A DNA stretch of 64,000 nucleotides from an uncultured Rhodopila sp. (GCF_903944925.1 NZ_CAJATU010000155.1:124001-188000); one strand, 5' to 3'. Positions 38,985 to 50,332 are shown, counted from the first letter of the stretch. Notes: generated from the letters alone by a model not told the origin. Program-made: numbers and translations.

Positions 38985-39590
38985 GGCGAACACTCCGCGG
39001 TTCGAAGTCGACTCTGCATATTCTTGAAGGGCAAAGCCCGGCTAGCCAACTCAGCCAAAATTGTTCTTTAGTCCGCCATCTACCTTTTGGCGCTTATCCA
39101 AAATAGTTAGTTTACCTTCGTCTAATTCGATCAAATCACGCTCCCGGTCGGCTGTGCCGGCAGATTCGGGGTTTGACGTAAGCCTGCATTCCCGAATCGA
39201 TGGGCCTCCACCACACTTGCGTCTGATGCAGATGCGAGCGCAGCACCACCGGGCGAGCGCAACTTCGAAAACGCAAGTGTGAATGCGGGGTGTATTATCA
39301 AGGTGCTGGGGTGGCGGGCGCGGCACCAGCACGTGATGTTGGCGTTTAGTTTCGTTGCTCTGCAACAGGTCGCTGAACGATCCGGGTTGACGCTACTGAC
39401 ACCGTCCGACATCGTCGAGAAGGACGCCGGTGACGAGCCATCGAGCCTCGGTTCCCTACGCACCGCAAGGAGGCGATGACTTAGTCCCGGCCGACACCCG
39501 GGAACAGTCGCTGCATTCGACGGTGCCCCCAGACGTATGGCCCGGCTTGTCCTGGCCTTGAGGGAGGTGCGGAAAACCTCAGGCACTGCT

Positions 39591-40553
39591 TCAAATAAAG
39601 GTCTCCACGATATCCTGGTGCAGCCCGCCGATCTCCCGCTGAACAAAATCGAGAAAAGGCGACAGGTCCCGCGACGCCAACTCCGTCACGTTCTGATACG
39701 TCATCGTGGCATTCAACTGGTCCAGCCGCTCCAGCGCCGCCGACATCCCGCGTAGCCCATAGCTGGTCCGCAACTGCGTCAGATGCCGCTCCACCCGCCC
39801 CAAATTCAGCCCGACCGACCGTGGAAACGCCCGGTTCGCCAGCAGGAAGCATGCGACCTCCTGCGGATGATACCCGTTCGGATGCTCCCGCCGATACGCG
39901 TGATACCCCGCCGCCGCGCGCAGCAGTGCGTTCCACTGGCCTGCATCGATATTGTCGCTCGCATCCTCCCGCGGCACCAGCGAGTGGAACCGCGTATCGA
40001 GCAACCGCGTGGTCTGGTCCGCCCGCTCCAGATACCGGCCGATCATATAGAAATGCCAGGCCTGGTCGCGGTAGAAGGTGCCCTCGGTGATGCCGGTATG
40101 CGACTGCGCGCCGTCCTTCAGCATGTTGCAGACGGCGGTGAAATGCTCCGGCACGATCGACGCCGCGTCCAGCGCCCTGATGTGTCCGTAAAATACGTTG
40201 ATCTGCAGCCACATCTCAGTCGAGATCAGTGCCCGCAACGTTCGTGCATTCTCCCGCGCGGCGATGATGAACGACTGGACGGAGGTCTCGTTCGTCGTAT
40301 CAAGCAGGTAGAACTCGCCCACGGTCCGCTGCGTCGCGATCTGGTGGCGCTTGTGGAACTCGACCAGGTCGCCGTTGATCCGCGGCACCGACAGCCAGTT
40401 GCGCGAATCGTCGGCGTCGCGAGCGAAGGTGTTGGTGACGTCCAGGATGCGGGCGAGGTTCTCGATCCGCTCCATATACCGCGCAAGCCAGATGGTGCCC
40501 TCGGCATGGCGGGCGATCAGGTAAGCGGTGTGCCGGTTCGGGTTGATGTCCAT
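39591..40553 (-). CDS. Alpha-E domain-containing protein (DUF403)
   Basis: 'LIARHAEGTIWLARYMERIENLARILDVTNTFA', 'WHFYMIGRYLERADQTTRLLDTR', overlaps the ATP-grasp partner. Confidence 0.92.
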   Translation of the reverse strand: MDINPNRHTAYLIARHAEGTIWLARYMERIENLARILDVTNTFARDADDSRNWLSVPRINGDLVEFHKRHQIATQRTVGEFYLLDTTNETSVQSFIIAARENARTLRALISTEMWLQINVFYGHIRALDAASIVPEHFTAVCNMLKDGAQSHTGITEGTFYRDQAWHFYMIGRYLERADQTTRLLDTRFHSLVPREDASDNIDAGQWNALLRAAAGYHAYRREHPNGYHPQEVACFLLANRAFPRSVGLNLGRVERHLTQLRTSYGLRGMSAALERLDQLNATMTYQNVTELASRDLSPFLDFVQREIGGLHQDIVETFI

Positions 40554-42073
40554 TATGCGAGCACCCAGGTATCCTTGGTTCCCCCGCCCTGGGAGGAATT
40601 GACCACCAGCGTCCCCTGCTTCAGAGCGACCCGGGTCAAGCCGCCAGGCAGAACCCAGGTCTCTTTCCCGGTGACCGCGAATGGCCGCAGATCGATGTGG
40701 CGGGGCCGCACGCCGTCGTCGCACAGCGTCGGCGACACCGACAGCTTCAGCGTAGGCTGGCTTATATAATTAGACGGGTCCGCCTTCAGCAGCACCCGGA
40801 AATCCTCAAGCTGCTGCTTGGAAGCGTGCGGGCCTATCAGAATGCCATAGCCGCCGGATTCCGCGACCGGCTTGGTCACCAGTTCCGCCAGATGGTCCAG
40901 CGTATAGGCCAGCGACTCCGGTTCCGCGCAGATCCGCGTCTCCACGTTCTTCAGGATCGGCTCTTCCGAAAGGTAGTAGCGGATGATGCGCGGCATATAC
41001 GCATAAATCGCCTTGTCGTCGGCGACACCGGTGCCGACAGCGTTGGCGATCGCCACTGTGCCATGCCGCCAGCAGTCGATCAGGCCGCGCACGCCCAGCA
41101 TGCTGTCGGGATTGAACGCATCCGGATCAAGGAAGTCGTCGCCGATGCGGCGATAGATCGTATGCACCGCGGCGAGGCCGGCGGTCGTACGCATCCAGAC
41201 CTTGCCGCCTTCGACGGTCAGGTCGCGGCCCTCCACCAGGGGCACGCCCATCTCGCGCGCCAGGAAGACGTGCTCGAAATAGGCGGAGTTGAAGATGCCG
41301 GGCGACAGCACCACCACCTGCGGGTCGCTGACGGCGGCCGGCGCGATCTCCGCCATCGCGTTGTGCAGGCGCAGGCCGTACTCCTCGACACCGCGGACGC
41401 GCAGCCCGGTCATCAGGTCGGACATCACCCGAAGGCTCATGTGCCGGTTCTCGACGACATAGGCGACGCCGGACGGGGTGCGGGCGTTGTCCTCCAGCAC
41501 CCGGAATTCGCCGGTTTCGTCGCGCACGATGTCGGTGCCGCAGACATGCACATACGTGTTGTACGGGACGTTGAAGCCGACCATCGCCTCGCAGTAGCCG
41601 GCGTTCTTCAGCACCAGCGCTTCAGGAACGATCTTGTCGGCGAGAATCTTGCGCTCGTGGTAGATGTCGCGCAGAAACATGTTCAGCGCCCGGACGCGCT
41701 GGACGACACCGGTTTCGATCTGGTTCCACTCCGATGGCGTGATCACCCGGGGGATCAGGTCGAATGGCAGGATGCGGTCGATCGCCGTGGCATCGGAGTA
41801 GACGGTGAAGGTGATACCGCGTTCGAGCAGGTCGCGTTCGGCATCCGCCGCCCGCTGCCGCAAAGAGCTTATCGGCAGAGCTGCCAGCCGAGACAGCAAC
41901 AGCGTCAGGGTAGGGTGCTGCGGCTGCCCGGGTCTCAGCATCTCACAGAAGAATGAGTTCGGATCGTAGCCCTGCATCGTCCCGTGCGGCTGCAACTGGC
42001 TCTGACTTTGCGACTGGCTCGCTGCACCCACCGGCATCCGTGTCTCCGTTCTGCGATACGTCATGATAAACAA
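40553..42073 (-). CDS. Circularly permuted type 2 ATP-grasp protein
   Basis: 'GFNVPYNTYVHVCGTDIVRDETGEFRVLEDNARTPSGVAYVVENR', 'YGLRLHNAM', 'SGGYGILIGPHAS', 'LRPFAVTGKETWVLPGGLTRVA'; start uncertain. Confidence 0.93.
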   Translation of the reverse strand: MFIMTYRRTETRMPVGAASQSQSQSQLQPHGTMQGYDPNSFFCEMLRPGQPQHPTLTLLLSRLAALPISSLRQRAADAERDLLERGITFTVYSDATAIDRILPFDLIPRVITPSEWNQIETGVVQRVRALNMFLRDIYHERKILADKIVPEALVLKNAGYCEAMVGFNVPYNTYVHVCGTDIVRDETGEFRVLEDNARTPSGVAYVVENRHMSLRVMSDLMTGLRVRGVEEYGLRLHNAMAEIAPAAVSDPQVVVLSPGIFNSAYFEHVFLAREMGVPLVEGRDLTVEGGKVWMRTTAGLAAVHTIYRRIGDDFLDPDAFNPDSMLGVRGLIDCWRHGTVAIANAVGTGVADDKAIYAYMPRIIRYYLSEEPILKNVETRICAEPESLAYTLDHLAELVTKPVAESGGYGILIGPHASKQQLEDFRVLLKADPSNYISQPTLKLSVSPTLCDDGVRPRHIDLRPFAVTGKETWVLPGGLTRVALKQGTLVVNSSQGGGTKDTWVLA

Positions 42074-42278
42074 AACGGCTTGCCCGGGAAGGCATTTTCG
42101 GCGCGCGGGTTGGTATGGAGACGAAACCGATGCCGGGCGCGGGCAACGCGGGACACCCCACCAGGCGCGGCGGCGGTCTAACGCTCCTGTGATCGCAGGA
42201 AACCGTGTCCAAATCGCGACGAACTACCATTTTCCGGCGTGAGGCGTTCATGATCAATGTGAATGCAGGAGGGCAGCT

Positions 42279-42575
42279 ATGAACACATCAGGTGCCACGA
42301 TCTTCGCCGCGCTTGCGCTGTTGACCGTTATTCCCGCCCGGGCCCAGACCAAACCCGCCCCCGGGGCCGGGCCGACCTTTGCGGGTCAGTCCGTGACGTC
42401 GGAAATCCAAGGTCGCACACCGGCGACACAGCCGCGGCCGATAGCGACGATCGGGAACGTCAATGTCGGCATCTGGGCGCCGGTGCCGCTGCCCTACAAC
42501 GCTGGCAACAACCGCAACCTCGCCTCGAACCCGGTTGGTGGCGAAGGCGTTGCGCCAGCGCATTCCGGCTTTTGA
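42279..42575 (+). CDS. Small secreted hypothetical protein
   Basis: 98 aa with signal peptide 'MNTSGATIFAALALLTVIPARAQ'. Confidence 0.55.
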   Translation: MNTSGATIFAALALLTVIPARAQTKPAPGAGPTFAGQSVTSEIQGRTPATQPRPIATIGNVNVGIWAPVPLPYNAGNNRNLASNPVGGEGVAPAHSGF

Positions 42576-42662
42576 TGACTGACGGGGCGGCCGGTCAGAC
42601 AACCCTTTCTACGACCCGGCGCGAAGCTGTATGGACGCCTCACCGGTTCCGGAGAGGCTCGC

Positions 42663-43598
42663 ATGTCCGACGATTTGCACGCATTGGCGCGGGACGCCGA
42701 AATTGAAGACGCGCGGAGCCAGACCTCCGCCACGCTGCGCCCCACTGTGCCGGGGTTGGAGGATATCCTCCATCGTCCCTTCCCGGTCCTCGACCACGGC
42801 TTCATCCGCGTGATCGATTACATGGGCGATGACAGCGCGATCGTGCAGGCGGCCCGCGTATCCTACGGCCGCGGCACGAAGCGGGTGCAGGAGGATGCCG
42901 GCCTGATCCGCTACCTGATGCGCCACCGCCACACCACGCCGTTCGAGATGTGCGAGATCAAGTTCCACGTCAAACTGCCGATTTTCGTGGCCCGGCAGTG
43001 GATCCGCCACCGCACCGCCAGCGTGAACGAATACTCCGCGCGATACTCGATCCTGGACAAGGAGTTCTACGTTCCATCGCCTGAAAACCTCGCCGCTCAG
43101 TCGTCGATCAACCGGCAGGGCCGGGGGGATGTGCTGGATGGCGACGAGGCGGCCGACGTGCTGAATCTGCTGCGCTCGGATGCCGACCGCTGTTACGCGC
43201 ACTACGCCAGCATGCTGAACGAGGGCGACTCAGCCGATCCCGGGCGGCGCGGATTGGCGCGGGAACTGGCCCGGATGAACCTCACGCTGAATACCTATAC
43301 GCAGTGGTACTGGAAAACCAACCTCCACAACCTGTTCCACTTCCTCTCGCTGCGGGCCGACTCGCATGCCCAGTATGAGATCAGGGTCTACGCCGAGATC
43401 ATGCTGCGGATGACCGAAGCCTGGGTGCCGATCGCCTGCGCTGCCTTTCGCGACTATCGGCTGGGCGCGGTGACGTTGTCGGCTCAAATGGTGCACGTCA
43501 TAAAGCGCATGCTGGCCGGGGAGGCTGTGACGATGGAGACCAGCGGGCTAAACCGGCGCGAATGGGTGGAGTTCGCAGCGCAATTCCGCCCGGAATAA
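42663..43598 (+). CDS. thyX: FAD-dependent thymidylate synthase
   Basis: '[19 protein letters not shown]' (RHRxxSxNExSxR-type ThyX motif). Confidence 0.97.
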   Translation: MSDDLHALARDAEIEDARSQTSATLRPTVPGLEDILHRPFPVLDHGFIRVIDYMGDDSAIVQAARVSYGRGTKRVQEDAGLIRYLMRHRHTTPFEMCEIKFHVKLPIFVARQWIRHRTASVNEYSARYSILDKEFYVPSPENLAAQSSINRQGRGDVLDGDEAADVLNLLRSDADRCYAHYASMLNEGDSADPGRRGLARELARMNLTLNTYTQWYWKTNLHNLFHFLSLRADSHAQYEIRVYAEIMLRMTEAWVPIACAAFRDYRLGAVTLSAQMVHVIKRMLAGEAVTMETSGLNRREWVEFAAQFRPE

Positions 43599-43750
43599 GC
43601 GCTGGCGCGGCCCATAACAGTTGAGGCAGCTCGCAGCGCAGACGCCGAATACAGGCTTACGGGTTGCTTGCTCCCGTGTGGCCACCACGGTAAGGGACGC
43701 AGCGCCCGAACCGTCCTCTCCGCGGAACAGCCGGCAATGAGGTCATTTAT

Positions 43751-45640
43751 TTGAGCCACGATCTGCAGACCGCGGAAACCACCAAGTCTGTTCCGCGGAT
43801 CGGGGTGCTGATGGCGGTGCTCGGCATCGTCTATGGCGACATCGGCACCAGCCCACTCTATGCGTTCAAGGCCAGCCTCCAGCTTTTCGACCCGACCCAG
43901 ACCACCGCTGTCGAGATCTTTGGCGTGCTGTCGCTGATCTTCTGGTCGCTGATCATCATCGTGACGATCAAATATGTCTTCCTGGTGATGCGAGCCGACA
44001 ACCGCGGCGAAGGCGGCATCCTGGCGCTCATGGCGCTGGCCCAGCGAGTCTCCGTCGGCGCAGCCACCAAAAGCGGGCTGGCGCTTGTCGGCATCGCCGG
44101 CGCCTGCCTGTTTTTTGGCGACGGGGTGATCACGCCCGCGATATCCGTGCTGTCGGCGGTGGAGGGGCTCGAGGTTTCCGCGCCGCAGCTCAAGCTATAC
44201 GTCCTGCCGATAAGTGTTGCCGTTATCGTCGCCTTATTCGCTGCACAGTATCAGGGCACCGGCCGCGTCGGCCGGGTGTTCGGGCCGATCATGGTGGTGT
44301 GGTTCCTTGTCATCGGCTTGGCGGGACTGCTCGAGATTATCCAATATCCGCTCGTGCTGAAGGCGGTTTCCCCGAGTTATGCTTTCGCCCTGTGCCTTCA
44401 GTATAAGGGGCTGGCCTTCTTCGTACTCGGCGCCGTGGTGCTGTGCGTTACCGGAGCCGAGGCGCTATACGCCGATATGGGACATTTCGGCGCCAAGCCC
44501 ATAAAGATCACTTGGCTGACCTTCGTGCTGCCCAGCCTGATCCTGAACTATTTCGGCCAGGGCGCGCTGATGCTGCACGACCCGGCGGCGATCCAGAACC
44601 CGTTCTTCCTGCTGCAGCCCGAGTGGCTGCGGCTGCCGATGGTGATCCTGGCAACCCTGGCGACGGTAATCGCCAGCCAGGCGGTGATCTCCGGCGCGTT
44701 CTCGATGGCACGGCAGTGCATGCAGCTTGGCTTCCTGCCGCGCATGACGGTGCGCCATACCTCCAACATGGAGGAGGGCCAGATCTACGTGCCGCAGGTT
44801 AATACCGCGCTGGCGATCGGGGTCGTCCTGCTCGTGCTGGCGTTCAAGACATCGGACAATCTTGCCTCGGCCTACGGCATCGCCGTGACCGGCACCTTCC
44901 TGTGCACCGCGATCCTGGCGATGGTGGTGTTCCGCCGGCAGTTCCATTGGTCCCGCTTTGCCGCAATCTCCGTATTCGGTTCGCTGTTCATGATCGATAC
45001 GGTCTTCTTTTCGGCCAACACGGTGAAGGTCGTCGAGGGCGGTTGGGTGCCGCTGGCAATGGGACTTGCGCTCACCGGGATGATGACATCGTGGAAACGC
45101 GGACGGGACCTGCTGCTGTCGCGCTGGAAGCAATCCAGCATGCCGCTGGCCCCGTTCCTGGCGCGGCTGCCGCAGTCGCGCATCATCCGGGTGCCCGGCT
45201 TGGCGGTGTTCATGACCAGCAACCCGGATTACGTGCCGACATCGCTGCTGCACAACCTCAAGCATAACAAGGTGCTGCACGAGAACGTCCTGTTCGTCAC
45301 GGTTGAAAATGAGGACGTGCCGGAGGTTTCGCCGCAGCGCCGGACCGAGACGGCGCTGCTTGCGCCCGGAATCCACCGCGTGATCCTGCGCTACGGATTC
45401 ATGGAAAGCCCGAACATCCCGCGCGAACTGGAAAGCCTGACGGATGACCTCGGCGTGCGGGTTTCGCAGGCCAGCTACTTCCTGGGGCGCGAGGTGCTGG
45501 TGCCGGGCATGGCGCCGAAACTGCCCTGGTGGCGGCGTGCCCTGTTCCTGATCATGGCCCGCAACGCCGTGCCGGCGACGGAGTTCTTCCGCATTCCGAG
45601 CGACCGCGTGGTTGAGCTGGGTGTCCGGATTACGATCTGA
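43751..45640 (+). CDS. kup: Kup-type potassium transporter
   Basis: '[17 protein letters not shown]', '[13 protein letters not shown]', '[26 protein letters not shown]'; apparent TTG start. Confidence 0.95.
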   Translation: MSHDLQTAETTKSVPRIGVLMAVLGIVYGDIGTSPLYAFKASLQLFDPTQTTAVEIFGVLSLIFWSLIIIVTIKYVFLVMRADNRGEGGILALMALAQRVSVGAATKSGLALVGIAGACLFFGDGVITPAISVLSAVEGLEVSAPQLKLYVLPISVAVIVALFAAQYQGTGRVGRVFGPIMVVWFLVIGLAGLLEIIQYPLVLKAVSPSYAFALCLQYKGLAFFVLGAVVLCVTGAEALYADMGHFGAKPIKITWLTFVLPSLILNYFGQGALMLHDPAAIQNPFFLLQPEWLRLPMVILATLATVIASQAVISGAFSMARQCMQLGFLPRMTVRHTSNMEEGQIYVPQVNTALAIGVVLLVLAFKTSDNLASAYGIAVTGTFLCTAILAMVVFRRQFHWSRFAAISVFGSLFMIDTVFFSANTVKVVEGGWVPLAMGLALTGMMTSWKRGRDLLLSRWKQSSMPLAPFLARLPQSRIIRVPGLAVFMTSNPDYVPTSLLHNLKHNKVLHENVLFVTVENEDVPEVSPQRRTETALLAPGIHRVILRYGFMESPNIPRELESLTDDLGVRVSQASYFLGREVLVPGMAPKLPWWRRALFLIMARNAVPATEFFRIPSDRVVELGVRITI

Positions 45641-45667
45641 GGGTAACCACCTTCGCCGGGAGTTTGA

Positions 45668-46774
45668 TCAGGGAACCGTCAGCCGATACACTCGCGCTGC
45701 CGTGCCACCATACAGCGCGGTCTTTTCCGCAGCGGATGCGCTGGCGGTGATGCGCTTGAAGGCGTTCCACAGCTCGGTGTAGCCACAGGATTGCTTGTCC
45801 GGCGGAAAATTGCTCTCGAACATGCAGCGGCCCACGCCGAAGGCTTCGATGCACGGCTCGATATAGGGACGCCACGCTGCGGCAAGTTCCTCGGATGAGG
45901 GCGGCACGTCACGCTCGGGGAAATCAAACCCAAACGACGTCATGCCGAGGCCGCCGAGTTTGACGTAGACGTTCGGGCACAGCGCCAACGCCGCGATGTC
46001 CTTTCGCCAATCCGCCAAGACCTCCTGCCTGCGGCCCGCATACGGTCCAACCCCAAGCACGCCGCCGACATGATCGAGAATGATCGTGGTGTCGGGGAAT
46101 GCCCGCGCCAGATCGATCGCATCGGGCAGTTGCGGATGATACTGCCACGCCTCGAACGACAGGCCGAGCCTGGCAAGCTGGCCGAAACCCTCGCGAAACG
46201 CCGGGTCGAGCAGCAGATGCGGCGGGACCTGGCGGGAGACGAACCTGCCCACCGAATCGTTTGAGTCCCAGGCCGCGCCCTGCCGGATACCGCGAAACCG
46301 GCCGCCGCCAGCCGCGATCTCAGCCTCGAGGACCTCCCTTACCCGGGCGCCGGCGCGCAGATCGGCGTGGCCGACAATGCCCTCGGCGACACGGCAGGGG
46401 CCGTAGTTGCCCGATGCGCTCATCGCCGCGATGCCATTGACGAACTCGACCTCGCCGATTGGCGCCATCTCGGTTGGACCGTGCTGGCGGTACATCGCCT
46501 GGCATTCCACGAAGACCGTGGCGACGATTCGGTGGCCGCCGCCGATGTCGGCCAGCAGGTCCGGCAGAAAGTAACGGCCGCGATGCAAGCTGTGCCACAG
46601 ATGATGGTGCGGGTCGATAATCGACAGATCCGGTTCCAGCGCCTCTTCCGCCTGCCGCTTTTCCAGCCAGGATTTTAGATCGGCATCAAGACGGTAAAGC
46701 AGGCCTCGATACTCGCCCTTCGCGTCGCCGATTCGGTCCACTCGTTCCGCTCCCTCCGATTTTGGAGGCAGCAT
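45668..46774 (-). CDS. Amidohydrolase family protein
   Basis: 'LSIIDPHHHLWHS', 'TIILDHVGGVLGVGPYAGRR', 'RCMFESNFPPDKQSCGY'. Confidence 0.9.
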   Translation of the reverse strand: MLPPKSEGAERVDRIGDAKGEYRGLLYRLDADLKSWLEKRQAEEALEPDLSIIDPHHHLWHSLHRGRYFLPDLLADIGGGHRIVATVFVECQAMYRQHGPTEMAPIGEVEFVNGIAAMSASGNYGPCRVAEGIVGHADLRAGARVREVLEAEIAAGGGRFRGIRQGAAWDSNDSVGRFVSRQVPPHLLLDPAFREGFGQLARLGLSFEAWQYHPQLPDAIDLARAFPDTTIILDHVGGVLGVGPYAGRRQEVLADWRKDIAALALCPNVYVKLGGLGMTSFGFDFPERDVPPSSEELAAAWRPYIEPCIEAFGVGRCMFESNFPPDKQSCGYTELWNAFKRITASASAAEKTALYGGTAARVYRLTVP

Positions 46775-46842
46775 GAAGCGGCGGCCGCGGCATCGTCAAC
46801 GTGCCGGGCGCCTGCTCAGGCCCCGGCACGCCGCTCCGGGAT

Positions 46843-47076
46843 TCACTCGCTGCGATAGGTCCCGTTGACCACGCTTGGCACGTCGGCCCGGCTGATGCCC
46901 ATGTCCCAGAGCTGCCGATCGGTCGACTCGGACAGGGCCTGGAAATCGCGCGCCCGGCGGCGACGCTCGGCCCGGGCGCGGACAAACCGGTCGAGCGCGG
47001 CATGCAACCGGGTCCGCCAAATGGCGGCGTTATGTTGGCTATGATGATGGCTTTGCGTGCCTTCGTATAAATTCAT
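46843..47076 (-). CDS. DUF1127 domain-containing protein
   Basis: 77 aa; 'ARDFQALSESTDRQLWDMGISRADVPSVV'. Confidence 0.8.
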   Translation of the reverse strand: MNLYEGTQSHHHSQHNAAIWRTRLHAALDRFVRARAERRRRARDFQALSESTDRQLWDMGISRADVPSVVNGTYRSE

Positions 47077-47339
47077 CCCACGATCCTTCGAATGTGCCGG
47101 GCAGGGCCCGGACGGGTGGCGAAGGACGCTCCTCTCATTGTGCACCGCAGCATAAAGGATATCGCCAGGGCGATTTCAAGGCTGACGGCATCCGGGCGCC
47201 ACCGCCCGGATAGGACTCCGGAGGCCTTGCGCTCGCGGAAACGCCAGGCGGGAGGTTCGACCGCCTCATCTTCCATTTCGCCGGCCGGCGGGCGCGACGT
47301 GGAACCGCCGCCCGCGCCGGAACCAGATCCTGAACGGAC

Positions 47340-47750
47340 TTAACCGGCGGCCGCCGCGGCTTGCTCCCGGAACGGGTTGAACGGATTGCTCCTGGCGGCC
47401 GGGCGGGCTTTGCGGGCACTCCTCTCGCCGGCCGGCACTGCGACGAGGCGACGCAACGGGCGTGTGTTTGCCGGACGTGCCGTTTGTTCCGGTTCCGCCG
47501 GCAGACCTTCCCGCCGCCGGCGATCCGCGATCCAGCGTTCGCCGCAACGCTTCAGGTCGTCCGGATGCATATCGAGACAATCTGCAACGATGAGGCGGGA
47601 CTCCGCCCATTCCCCGCGACTAACGAAAAATGCCGCCGCCTGATTGAATATGATCGACCCAACCGGCTCATTTTCCAGATCGGCTTTGGCCTGAAGCACC
47701 ACTTGAGCCCACAAAAGGCGGTATGATTGTTGCGTTTCCTTGATAGGCAT
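47340..47750 (-). CDS. Hypothetical protein
   Basis: 136 aa with plausible composition; ends 'SNPFNPFREQAAAAAG'; no family recognised. Confidence 0.5.
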   Translation of the reverse strand: MPIKETQQSYRLLWAQVVLQAKADLENEPVGSIIFNQAAAFFVSRGEWAESRLIVADCLDMHPDDLKRCGERWIADRRRREGLPAEPEQTARPANTRPLRRLVAVPAGERSARKARPAARSNPFNPFREQAAAAAG

Positions 47751-47826
47751 GTCGGTCTCCAGCTATCTTGATTGAGGGAGGCTCGAAGGCGTGCCGAATG
47801 TTACGTTGCAATACCCCAGTAACGAT

Positions 47827-48129
47827 CTATCCGCCGATGGCGGCGAGGGTCAGAGCGAGCGAGGTTGGAACGAAACAGATTGAGTTTGTGATTGGCTTTG
47901 CTGCATCGATTTGGACGAGTCCGGGGTGCGTGACCGGCCGCGTTGTTAGATTTTCGTATTGGATGCGATCGTCTTGCACCGGGACCACCAGATTCCAGCC
48001 TGAACCACTCTGCGGCATCAAAACCGTCCCGAAAATATCGCCGGCGTGGCTGATGACGACGAGATGCTTCGGAGCGGAAACATCACGGTTGTATATCGGA
48101 ATTTCGCCCGGCCGCAATGCCATTCTCAC
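47827..48129 (-). CDS. Hypothetical protein
   Basis: 100 aa ORF, 'MRMALRPGEIPIYNRDVSAPKHLVVISHAGDIFGTVLMPQSGSGWNLVVPVQDDRIQYENL'; balanced composition, no recognised family. Confidence 0.45.
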   Translation of the reverse strand: MRMALRPGEIPIYNRDVSAPKHLVVISHAGDIFGTVLMPQSGSGWNLVVPVQDDRIQYENLTTRPVTHPGLVQIDAAKPITNSICFVPTSLALTLAAIGG

Positions 48130-48340
48130 AAAGACGTGATCACATCTATTGTGCTAAATCGTTACTGATGCGATTATGCAACTTTTGGGTCGACTCGGCT
48201 GCACTTTACCCGCCCCCTTGATACCACCCTTCGCCAACGACGGCGGCCATGGCACAAGGCTCGGGATACCGCACGCCCGCGGCAACGCTGCTGACGAACC
48301 GCGGCAGCCGCCCTATCATGGCGGAAACGGAGATGAGTGA

Positions 48341-50188
48341 ATGCGCATGCGCTGGCGGTTTGTTTTGGTTGCCTGGCTCCTGGCCGGCGCGGGTACGGTT
48401 CACGCCCAGGCCCCGGCACCCGGTGAAGCCCCGTTGCGGACCTACGGTTTGTCGCTGCTCGGCACCCCGTCGCTGCCGGCAAACTTCAAGGCATTTCCCT
48501 ACGTCAACCCGGACGCGCCGAAAGGCGGCGAAGTCGCGCTCAGCGCTATCGGCACCTTCGACAGCTTCAACCCGTTCATCGTCCGCGGCACCCCGGCGGC
48601 CGACGTTCTGCAGGTCTGGGACACGCTGCTCAAGCCCAACGCGGATGAGGCCGAGACCGAATACGGCCTGCTCGCGGGCGTCATCGAGCTGCCCGCCGAC
48701 AGGATGGGCGTCGCCTTCGAACTGCGTCCGGAGGCGAAGTTCAACGATGGCACGCCCGTGACCGCCGACGACGTCGCCTGGACCTTCAACACCCTGCGGG
48801 ACAAAGGGCGGCCGTTCTACCGGCAGTACTATGCCGATATCGCCTCGGTTGCGGTGGAGGGTCCACGGCGCGTGGTGTTCCGCTTCAAGTCCAGCACCAA
48901 CCGCGAACTGCCGCTGATCATCGGCCAGATGCCGGTGCTGCCGAAGCACTGGTGGGAGGGCCGCGAGTTCGATCATCCGCTAACCGACCCGCCGCTCGGC
49001 TCCGGCGCCTACCGCGTCGGCCGCTTCGAGTTCGGCCGCACCCTGACGCTGGAACGGGTGCCGAATGTCTGGTCGAAGGACCTGCCGGTGATGCGCGGTC
49101 TCGATAATTTCGACACCCGCCGCACCGAATACTTCCGCGACGGGACGGTCGCGCTGGAGGCCTTCAAGGCCGGACAGATCGACTTCCGCCAGGAGAACGT
49201 CGCCAAGGATTGGGCCACTGCCTACGATTTTCCGGCGGTGCAGAAGGGGCTGGTGAAGAAGGAACTGCTGACGCACCGCCTGCCCACCGGCATGCAAGGC
49301 TTCGGCATGAATACCCGCCGGGCGATCTTCAACGATGTTCGCGTCCGCCACGCTTTGGCCCTGGCGTTCGATTTCGAGTGGGCCAACGCCAACCTGTTCT
49401 ACGGCAACTACACCCGCACCAGCAGCTATTTCAGCAACAGCGAACTCGCCTCCAGCGGCATCCCGGAGGGCGCCGAACTGGCCCTGCTGGACAAATACCG
49501 CAGCCAGTTGCCGGCCGATGTGTTCACCAAACCCTTCCAGCTTCCGGTCACCGACGGATCCGGCAACAACCGCGAGCAGCTGCGCGCCGCCCTGGCGCTG
49601 CTGGAGGCGGCCGGCTGGAAAGTCCGCGACCGCAAGCTGGTGGATGCCAACGGCAACCCGTTCAGCTTCGAAATCCTGCTGGATCAACCCGCCTTCGAGC
49701 GCGTCGCCCTGCCCTACGTCCAGTGGCTGTCGCGGCTGGGAATCGAGGCCAGGGTCCGCACGGTCGATCCGGCGCAGTTCCAGCGCCTGATCGACAGCTA
49801 CGACTATGACATGATCGTCGTCACGCTGCCGCAATCCGAAAGCCCCGGCAACGAGCAGAGCGGCTTCTGGACCTGCGACAGCGCCAAACAGGAAGGTGGC
49901 GACAACCTGATGGGCGTCTGCAGACCGATCATCGACGACCTCGTGCACCAAATCCTGGCATCGCCCAACCGCGCCGAACAGGTGACCGCAACCCGGGCCC
50001 TCGACCGCGCCCTGCTGGCCGGCTGGTATGTCGTACCGCAATGGCACCTGCAATCCGTGCGCGTCGCCTACTGGGACATCTTCGGCCGCCCCGACAGGCC
50101 AGTCCGCACCGGCCTCGCCTTCGACAGTTGGTGGATCGACCCCGCAAAATCCGCCGCCGTAGCCACCGCCCGCCGGGCGGGGCCATGA
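48341..50188 (+). CDS. yejA: Extracellular solute-binding protein family 5 (YejA-like)
   Basis: Signal peptide; 'FPYVNPDAPKGGEVALSAIGTFDSFNPFIVRGTPAA', 'MGVAFELRPEAKFNDGTPVTADDVAWTFNTLRDKG'. Confidence 0.92.
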   Translation: MRMRWRFVLVAWLLAGAGTVHAQAPAPGEAPLRTYGLSLLGTPSLPANFKAFPYVNPDAPKGGEVALSAIGTFDSFNPFIVRGTPAADVLQVWDTLLKPNADEAETEYGLLAGVIELPADRMGVAFELRPEAKFNDGTPVTADDVAWTFNTLRDKGRPFYRQYYADIASVAVEGPRRVVFRFKSSTNRELPLIIGQMPVLPKHWWEGREFDHPLTDPPLGSGAYRVGRFEFGRTLTLERVPNVWSKDLPVMRGLDNFDTRRTEYFRDGTVALEAFKAGQIDFRQENVAKDWATAYDFPAVQKGLVKKELLTHRLPTGMQGFGMNTRRAIFNDVRVRHALALAFDFEWANANLFYGNYTRTSSYFSNSELASSGIPEGAELALLDKYRSQLPADVFTKPFQLPVTDGSGNNREQLRAALALLEAAGWKVRDRKLVDANGNPFSFEILLDQPAFERVALPYVQWLSRLGIEARVRTVDPAQFQRLIDSYDYDMIVVTLPQSESPGNEQSGFWTCDSAKQEGGDNLMGVCRPIIDDLVHQILASPNRAEQVTATRALDRALLAGWYVVPQWHLQSVRVAYWDIFGRPDRPVRTGLAFDSWWIDPAKSAAVATARRAGP

Positions 50189-50257
50189 GGCAAGAAAAGG
50201 CCAGGGCGCTGTCCTGGACCCGCAAAGGGGGCGAGGCCCCCTTTGATCCCACTGATT

Positions 50258-50332
50258 TAAGGCGCGTGGACGAGAGTGGGCGACTGTGTCGGTTGACACG
50301 ACTGTGTCGCCCCCTCTCGTCCACTCGCCTTA
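50258..50332. repeat. Large intergenic inverted repeat with nested hairpin between yejA and yejB
   Basis: 27-nt arms taaggcgcgtggacgagagtgggcgac / gtcgccccctctcgtccactcgcctta (2 mismatches); loop holds gtgtc-ggtt-gacac. Confidence 0.85.

Noticed and set aside
39131-39646. 171-aa minus-strand ORF considered as a transposase fragment
   Set aside because: No transposase motif seen and the ORF overlaps the end of the well-supported alpha-E gene
47827-48129. Considered as a MazF/CcdB-type toxin
   Set aside because: The sequence lacks recognisable MazF or CcdB motifs and has no adjacent antitoxin; left as hypothetical
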